Assembly: GCA_000405805.1 (NCBI GenBank)
Contig: ASPJ01000025.1
Span: 5,335-15,330, forward strand
Source: Fidelibacterota bacterium SCGC AAA003-L08
Lineage (GTDB): Bacteria > Fidelibacterota > Marinisomatia > SCGC-AAA003-L08 > D37C17
Reading direction: 5' to 3'
Length of the DNA stretch: 9,996 nucleotides
The notes under the pieces were generated by a model. It was not told where the DNA came from and made no database searches. It worked only from the letters and a program-made list of their open reading frames with translations. The translations under genes were made by a program, and so were the position numbers. Shown here piece by piece: positions 5,997 through 9,996 of this stretch. How positions within the stretch are numbered: the stretch's first letter is position 1; each line of letters opens with the position of its first letter.

Positions 5997-8012
5997 TTAT
6001 ATTTGAATTTCCTTCTTAGGATTAGAAATTAGCATCTCGCAGATAAGAAGACAACATATAATCCATAACAAATATCTCCATATTTCATATCCTTCTCTAT
6101 TATCTTTAATAACAGAGGAGATATCGCTATCTAGTTGTAGGAAGTATAAACTGCCTTTGAAAAAAACTTCTATCTCCTCTTCTTGAAGCAGATTTGATTT
6201 CAATTCATCCATCGCTGGATTAACAGCTATAGTATATAATAAAATGTCATTATTATAAAAATCATGCAATCCTATCTCTTCTAAATCATTTACAATGAAA
6301 TTATTATCATCTTTGATAATATAGGCCAATTCTCCATGAGGATTCTTATGGTCAATTTGCTTATCGCTAATATTGTCTATATTTAAGTAAACTTGATCAT
6401 CAATATATTTGTTATAATTTTCCTGATTATAATTTGAATATAGTAATTCATGAATAAATTGAACAAATATTCCTTTTAGCGGCAAAGTATTCCATTCAAA
6501 GTTCAAAAGACTATAAAATATATCTATTTGCGATTCTCCAATAAAAAAAGTATCCCAGAAAGTATCTTTATCATTCAACGGAACTCTGGTATTCGAATTT
6601 ATTGATTGTTTTATATATTTAAAAACCTTAATGAATTTAGATTTATCAACTTTTGTATTATCTAAGTTTAAAATATTTTTTAGAAGAATTTTTTCATATA
6701 TATTAGAGTTTAATTCGATAAATTGATTAGAGGTAGTATCATTGATTCCCGTTACACCATAAACAGAATTTACAGTATTATCATTTGACGGCATTATTAT
6801 CAGATGAGAATCTTTTGATTGCAAATATTCCTCGAACAAGCTATAGTCATAATCAATAATTTTGTAATCGCTAACTATAACTATATTCTGTTTTTTTAAT
6901 TGATTTATATTCCAATCAGAAGAACCTGATAACTTGTAACTAAAAATATCATTATCATTATTATTATTAATAGAATGAATTGCATTAGAAATATATTTTA
7001 AATCAGCAGGATTATCACTAATAGATAAAATATTAATAGTATCGGGAATATAAATATTCATATAATGACAATTATCATTCAAATTATCATCATCATTTTG
7101 GAGACACACTTTTATTGAATTATCTTTATAATTAGGCAGTGTTGATCTGAAATATACAAACTGTTTTTCATTAGGTTTAATATTAATACCCCCTGCGTTT
7201 GCAACCTTAATATCATTCACTTCAAGAAACATACTCGCATTATCATTTTTTTCTAATCCACTATTATATACTTCAACTTCGATATCTAATACTTTATCTT
7301 TTATTATAATATCATTTAGAATATTTACTGTATTTATTTGCAGATTTACTTCTAGCTTATCTATTAGAGCAAAGTAAAGTTTCCAATCAGCAGAATTTTC
7401 TTCATCCAAACTATCAAATAAGCTTTCCTGACCATCCGTAATTATAAAAACCTCTTTATTTATTATTCCTTTATTAAATTTTTCTTTTATAATTTTGATG
7501 TATTCATATATTTTTCCATTATCATTAGTTATATTTATAAACGAGTTATTATTCGGAGCATTTTCTTTCATTCCTTCGTAGAGGATACCATTATTTAAAG
7601 ATATGATGCATACCTGAGATTGAGCAGGAAGAGTATTTAAAATTTTTCGATAAGTATTATAGATGAGATCATGCCTAGAAAAATCATTATAAATACCATG
7701 CATTGAAAAACTATCATCAATCATAATAACAGACAATGAAGAAGATGGGTCAGTCCTCAAGGACGGGAAATATCCCTTTAGTATAGGCCTGCTCATCATA
7801 AGTATTATTAGTAATATTATTAACGTTCTAATAATTAGAAGCAACCATTGCAGTATATTGATTTTCTTAATTGATTCAGATTCCAATTCTTTTAAGAATT
7901 GAATGCTACTAAAATTAATTTTAATTATCTTCTTTCTATTTAATAAATGAATTATTAATGGAATAGAAATTAAAGGTAGCAACCATAAGAATATATTTGT
8001 TATAAAACTCAT
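5997..8012 (-). CDS. BatA-type membrane protein with von Willebrand factor A domain
   Basis: The N-terminus has the Bacteroidetes-type BatA layout: a hydrophobic helix at about residues 4-24 followed by HLLNRKK, then a second membrane helix at about 55-75. A vWA-like domain follows with SVIMIDDSFSM, whose D99-x-S-x-S (residues 99-103) is a MIDAS-type metal site, and FIITDGQES near 189-197. A long region of mixed strands and helices comes next, possibly with a glutamine-amidotransferase-like fold as in related proteins, and a last membrane helix near 646-665 precedes a short lysine-rich tail. Such proteins occur in aerotolerance (Bat) operons with a MoxR ATPase and BatB-E, none of which is visible here. 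At 671 residues it is the long form found in FCB-group genomes. No Shine-Dalgarno site precedes the start, eight bases after the upstream gene. Exact role unknown. Confidence 0.85.
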   Translation of the reverse strand: MSFITNIFLWLLPLISIPLIIHLLNRKKIIKINFSSIQFLKELESESIKKINILQWLLLIIRTLIILLIILMMSRPILKGYFPSLRTDPSSSLSVIMIDDSFSMHGIYNDFSRHDLIYNTYRKILNTLPAQSQVCIISLNNGILYEGMKENAPNNNSFINITNDNGKIYEYIKIIKEKFNKGIINKEVFIITDGQESLFDSLDEENSADWKLYFALIDKLEVNLQINTVNILNDIIIKDKVLDIEVEVYNSGLEKNDNASMFLEVNDIKVANAGGINIKPNEKQFVYFRSTLPNYKDNSIKVCLQNDDDNLNDNCHYMNIYIPDTINILSISDNPADLKYISNAIHSINNNNDNDIFSYKLSGSSDWNINQLKKQNIVIVSDYKIIDYDYSLFEEYLQSKDSHLIIMPSNDNTVNSVYGVTGINDTTSNQFIELNSNIYEKILLKNILNLDNTKVDKSKFIKVFKYIKQSINSNTRVPLNDKDTFWDTFFIGESQIDIFYSLLNFEWNTLPLKGIFVQFIHELLYSNYNQENYNKYIDDQVYLNIDNISDKQIDHKNPHGELAYIIKDDNNFIVNDLEEIGLHDFYNNDILLYTIAVNPAMDELKSNLLQEEEIEVFFKGSLYFLQLDSDISSVIKDNREGYEIWRYLLWIICCLLICEMLISNPKKEIQI

Positions 8013-8020
8013 TTATATAT

Positions 8021-8593
8021 TTATATTAAATTAGTTATATATATACTGCAGCAGACAGATACAGGAATAGATATATTATCATTATATTTATAGCTTGAAA
8101 ATAATTCAACTATTGTTGCTATGCATGATACTGTGAGGTTCTGAAATAAATCAAATCCTAGCAAATTCAATATTATAAGAGAAGTTATAAAAAAAGCCAT
8201 ACTACCCTCTAGAGTTTTATTAAATAATTTTGTTTTCCCAAAGATTATTCCTACTAAAGCAGCAAAGGAATCTGAAAAACTTAAAACTAGAAGACCTGCA
8301 GCAGCTATCTGTTGTTCAAAAAAGAAAGCAACAATGCAACTCCCAATAAATAAAAAAGATGCACCAGTAATCTGTTTATTTTCATCAACCCTAGTAAAAA
8401 TACGAAAGAATAAATAATAAATCTTTTTCATAAATTCAAATTTTATTCTTAAAAAATCAAAGAGTACAACGAATAATGTTATGGCGAATAATAAGGGCAT
8501 ATACAAATTCTTATCAAGGATTAGAACTGAAAATCCTATTATCGAAGATACAAGATGCATAATTTTTCTGAATATTTCAGTCTTAAGACTCAT
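8021..8593 (-). CDS. Dolichol/diacylglycerol-kinase-like CTP-dependent membrane protein
   Basis: The 190-residue protein is almost entirely hydrophobic, with about six predicted membrane helices. It opens with RKIMHLVSS, the family's (R)KxxHL motif. Around residues 105-135 it has LSFSDSFAALVGIIFGKTKLFNKTLEGS, corresponding to the GDxxAxxxGxxxGKxxxxxKTxEG signature of SEC59/DGK1/VTE5-like kinases and of related proteins annotated as phosphatidate cytidylyltransferases. A NISIPVS segment near 173-179 matches the family's DNLxIPL motif. Members phosphorylate a prenol or diacylglycerol lipid using CTP in the membrane; the substrate here cannot be read from sequence. The ATG overlaps the rpe stop by four bases (ATGA), showing translational coupling. 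There is no separate Shine-Dalgarno site. Confidence 0.83.
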   Translation of the reverse strand: MSLKTEIFRKIMHLVSSIIGFSVLILDKNLYMPLLFAITLFVVLFDFLRIKFEFMKKIYYLFFRIFTRVDENKQITGASFLFIGSCIVAFFFEQQIAAAGLLVLSFSDSFAALVGIIFGKTKLFNKTLEGSMAFFITSLIILNLLGFDLFQNLTVSCIATIVELFSSYKYNDNISIPVSVCCSIYITNLI

Positions 8594-9237
8594 GAGACGT
8601 TCATTAAATCACGAAACCTATCATTTATAGAATCTGCTTTATACAGGCCTGATCCAACAATAACTATATCTATGCCCGTACGATAAACTTCAGCAATAGT
8701 TTTCAAGTTTACGCCTCCATCAACTCCTATTAATATTTCCCTATCTTCTTTTAATTCTACCAATCGCTTCATTGTTTCAAGAGTATCTAAAATAAATGAC
8801 TGACCTCCAAATCCAGGGAAAACAGACATAACCAATATATAATCAATCTGATTAATATAGGGCTTTAAAAGATTTGGGTCCGTATCTGGATTAATAGCAA
8901 TCCCTGCTAAAACATTATTCTTTTTTATAATATTTATATCTCTACTGATATCTGTTGATGCCTCATAATGGAATATAACTGTATCTGAGCCTGCATCAAT
9001 ATATTTTTGCAGGTATTGGTCTGGATTTTCTATCATAAGATGAGTCTCAAAATGAATATTGGTTAATTCTCTAATTTGTTTAATAATAAATGGACCAAAC
9101 GTTAAATTGGGAACAAAATGACCATCCATAACATCAATGTGCAGTCTAGTTGCACCAGCATTTTGAACAGCATCAATTTGTTCTCTTATATTTGTGAAAT
9201 CAGCAGATAAAATAGATGGCGATATATTTCTTGTCAT
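8590..9237 (-). CDS. rpe: Ribulose-phosphate 3-epimerase
   Basis: The enzyme interconverts D-ribulose 5-phosphate and D-xylulose 5-phosphate in the pentose phosphate pathway, in the cytosol. The 215-residue TIM barrel is full length. It starts with ISPSILSADF, has the metal-binding H33-x-D35 within LHIDVMDGHFVPN, H66 in FETHLM, the phosphate-loop region VMSVFPGFGGQ (136-146), and D173 in GVDGGVN. D35 and D173 are the acid/base pair of the family. The ATG shares one base with the stop of the PASTA gene (TAATG), and AAGGAG stands five bases upstream. The stop overlaps the start of the kinase-like gene. All catalytic residues are present; the call is certain. Confidence 0.98.
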   Translation of the reverse strand: MTRNISPSILSADFTNIREQIDAVQNAGATRLHIDVMDGHFVPNLTFGPFIIKQIRELTNIHFETHLMIENPDQYLQKYIDAGSDTVIFHYEASTDISRDINIIKKNNVLAGIAINPDTDPNLLKPYINQIDYILVMSVFPGFGGQSFILDTLETMKRLVELKEDREILIGVDGGVNLKTIAEVYRTGIDIVIVGSGLYKADSINDRFRDLMNVS

Positions 9238-9983
9238 TAAGGCTCCTTGTCTGTAGATAAAATTAAATCAATTCTAGATGGAAATGAAATAGACATTCCT
9301 TCTGTTAAACTCTGTTCTATTACTGTATTAATCATAAAATCTGGATAATACTCATATTTAATCTTCCCTAGTCTTAAACCACTATTTGATATTAATAATT
9401 TAGCAGTATGTAGACTCTTCCCCCTTAAATCTGGGACCATATAATAATTCGGAGGACTTCCTTTACTAACACCTATGGTCACTTTGTGTCCTGTCTTTAT
9501 AATACGGCCATCTCTAGGAATTTGAAAACTTACAAAATTATTATCATATTCAGAATTAAATTCATACAAAATAGTATCTAATTTTAAATTAAATTTCGTA
9601 ATTTTTATTTTGGCATTTCTTAAGGTTAATCCTTTAAAGTCTGGCGTAGCTATATCTTCTTCATGTCCTGCAACAGTTAATGTAATCCTTCTATTGTTTT
9701 TGATTTTTGTGAATGCTCGGGGAAACATTTTTATGATTTTCCCAGGCTGATTATTTTCATTGTATGGAACAAGAATGATATCTACATTAAAATCTTTATT
9801 ATTTAATGTTTTCTTACCAGCATGTAAAAACTCACCTCTTACATCAGGTAAATATATTTCATCATTATATCCAACATAAAAAGGAAGAGCTACATGCTCT
9901 AAAAATAATAATCCCAAAACGGTCAATATAGCTAATGCAACCCCATAGGGAATTAAATATTTTTTTATAAATTTAAGTATCAT
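9237..9983 (-). CDS. Membrane-anchored protein with three PASTA domains, no kinase domain
   Basis: The 248-residue protein starts with a short basic cytoplasmic tail and a single membrane helix at about residues 12-34. Three PASTA repeats follow outside the membrane at about 44-107, 111-175 and 181-244. The third is the most canonical, opening VPDLRGKSLHTAK; the second opens TPDFKGLTLRNAK and the first LPDVRGEFLHAGK. PASTA domains bind peptidoglycan fragments or other cell-wall ligands in serine/threonine kinases and penicillin-binding proteins. Here there is no kinase or transpeptidase domain, as is common for FCB-group stand-alone PASTA proteins. An in-frame stop six to four bases before the ATG excludes a longer N-terminus and a fusion to an upstream domain. 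No Shine-Dalgarno site is visible in the 13 bases left. It is coupled to rpe downstream. Confidence 0.92.
   Translation of the reverse strand: MILKFIKKYLIPYGVALAILTVLGLLFLEHVALPFYVGYNDEIYLPDVRGEFLHAGKKTLNNKDFNVDIILVPYNENNQPGKIIKMFPRAFTKIKNNRRITLTVAGHEEDIATPDFKGLTLRNAKIKITKFNLKLDTILYEFNSEYDNNFVSFQIPRDGRIIKTGHKVTIGVSKGSPPNYYMVPDLRGKSLHTAKLLISNSGLRLGKIKYEYYPDFMINTVIEQSLTEGMSISFPSRIDLILSTDKEP
9243..9248 (-). promoter_or_regulatory. Ribosome-binding site of rpe
   Basis: The minus strand reads AAGGAG five bases before the rpe ATG, inside the end of the PASTA gene. It is one of the few full Shine-Dalgarno sites in the right-hand block and fixes the rpe start. Confidence 0.75.
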
Positions 9984-9996
9984 ATTTTATAAGTCT

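Noticed and set aside
1..9996. CRISPR array, insertion sequence, prophage or defence island
   Set aside because: No regularly spaced direct repeats, transposase, integrase or defence-type gene is visible; the genes are mainly housekeeping and envelope functions.

Overview
The window is AT-rich throughout, and every supported gene lies on the minus strand, so transcription runs from high to low coordinates. The gene set is a PASTA protein without a kinase, Rpe, a polyprenol/diacylglycerol-kinase-like membrane protein, a BatA-type vWA protein, HflX, CutA, a family-2 glycosyltransferase, a Rieske oxygenase, a zinc-ribbon membrane protein, an Fe-S L-serine dehydratase and YajQ. This suits a free-living, low-GC bacterium of the Fibrobacteres-Chlorobi-Bacteroidetes superphylum. 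A marine Marinimicrobia (SAR406)-like lineage is my best guess, but it is inferred from gene content only. Shine-Dalgarno sites are patchy: clear before yajQ, rpe, the glycosyltransferase and the zinc-ribbon gene, absent before several others.

Right block (4751-9983), read from the right: PASTA protein, rpe, dolichol-kinase-like protein, BatA-like protein, hflX. Junctions are overlaps of 1 and 4 bases or gaps of 8 and 1 bases, so this looks like one operon of envelope and housekeeping functions. A 231-base intergenic stretch (4520-4750) holds inverted repeats but no convincing gene. It separates this block from the next.

Left block (1-4519): cutA, glycosyltransferase, Rieske oxygenase, zinc-ribbon membrane protein, L-serine dehydratase and yajQ (its 3' part runs off the window), again tightly packed.

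The most notable feature is that two left-block genes are each split into two frames at a run of seven A residues on the coding strand. The L-serine dehydratase needs a -1 shift (or one extra A) at a perfect A-AAA-AAA heptamer directly followed by the TAA stop of the first frame. Joined, it gives about 452 residues, close to E. coli SdaA, with all Fe-S cysteines at the expected spacing. The glycosyltransferase needs a +1 shift (or one fewer A) 42-49 bases after a well-placed ribosome-binding site and ATG. No other lesion is visible in either gene. Recoding or transcriptional slippage, recent mutation, and homopolymer sequencing error all fit; the opposite signs make sequencing or assembly error a serious competitor. 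The adjacent glycosyltransferase-Rieske pair, one base apart, is the most interesting uncharacterised biochemistry here.
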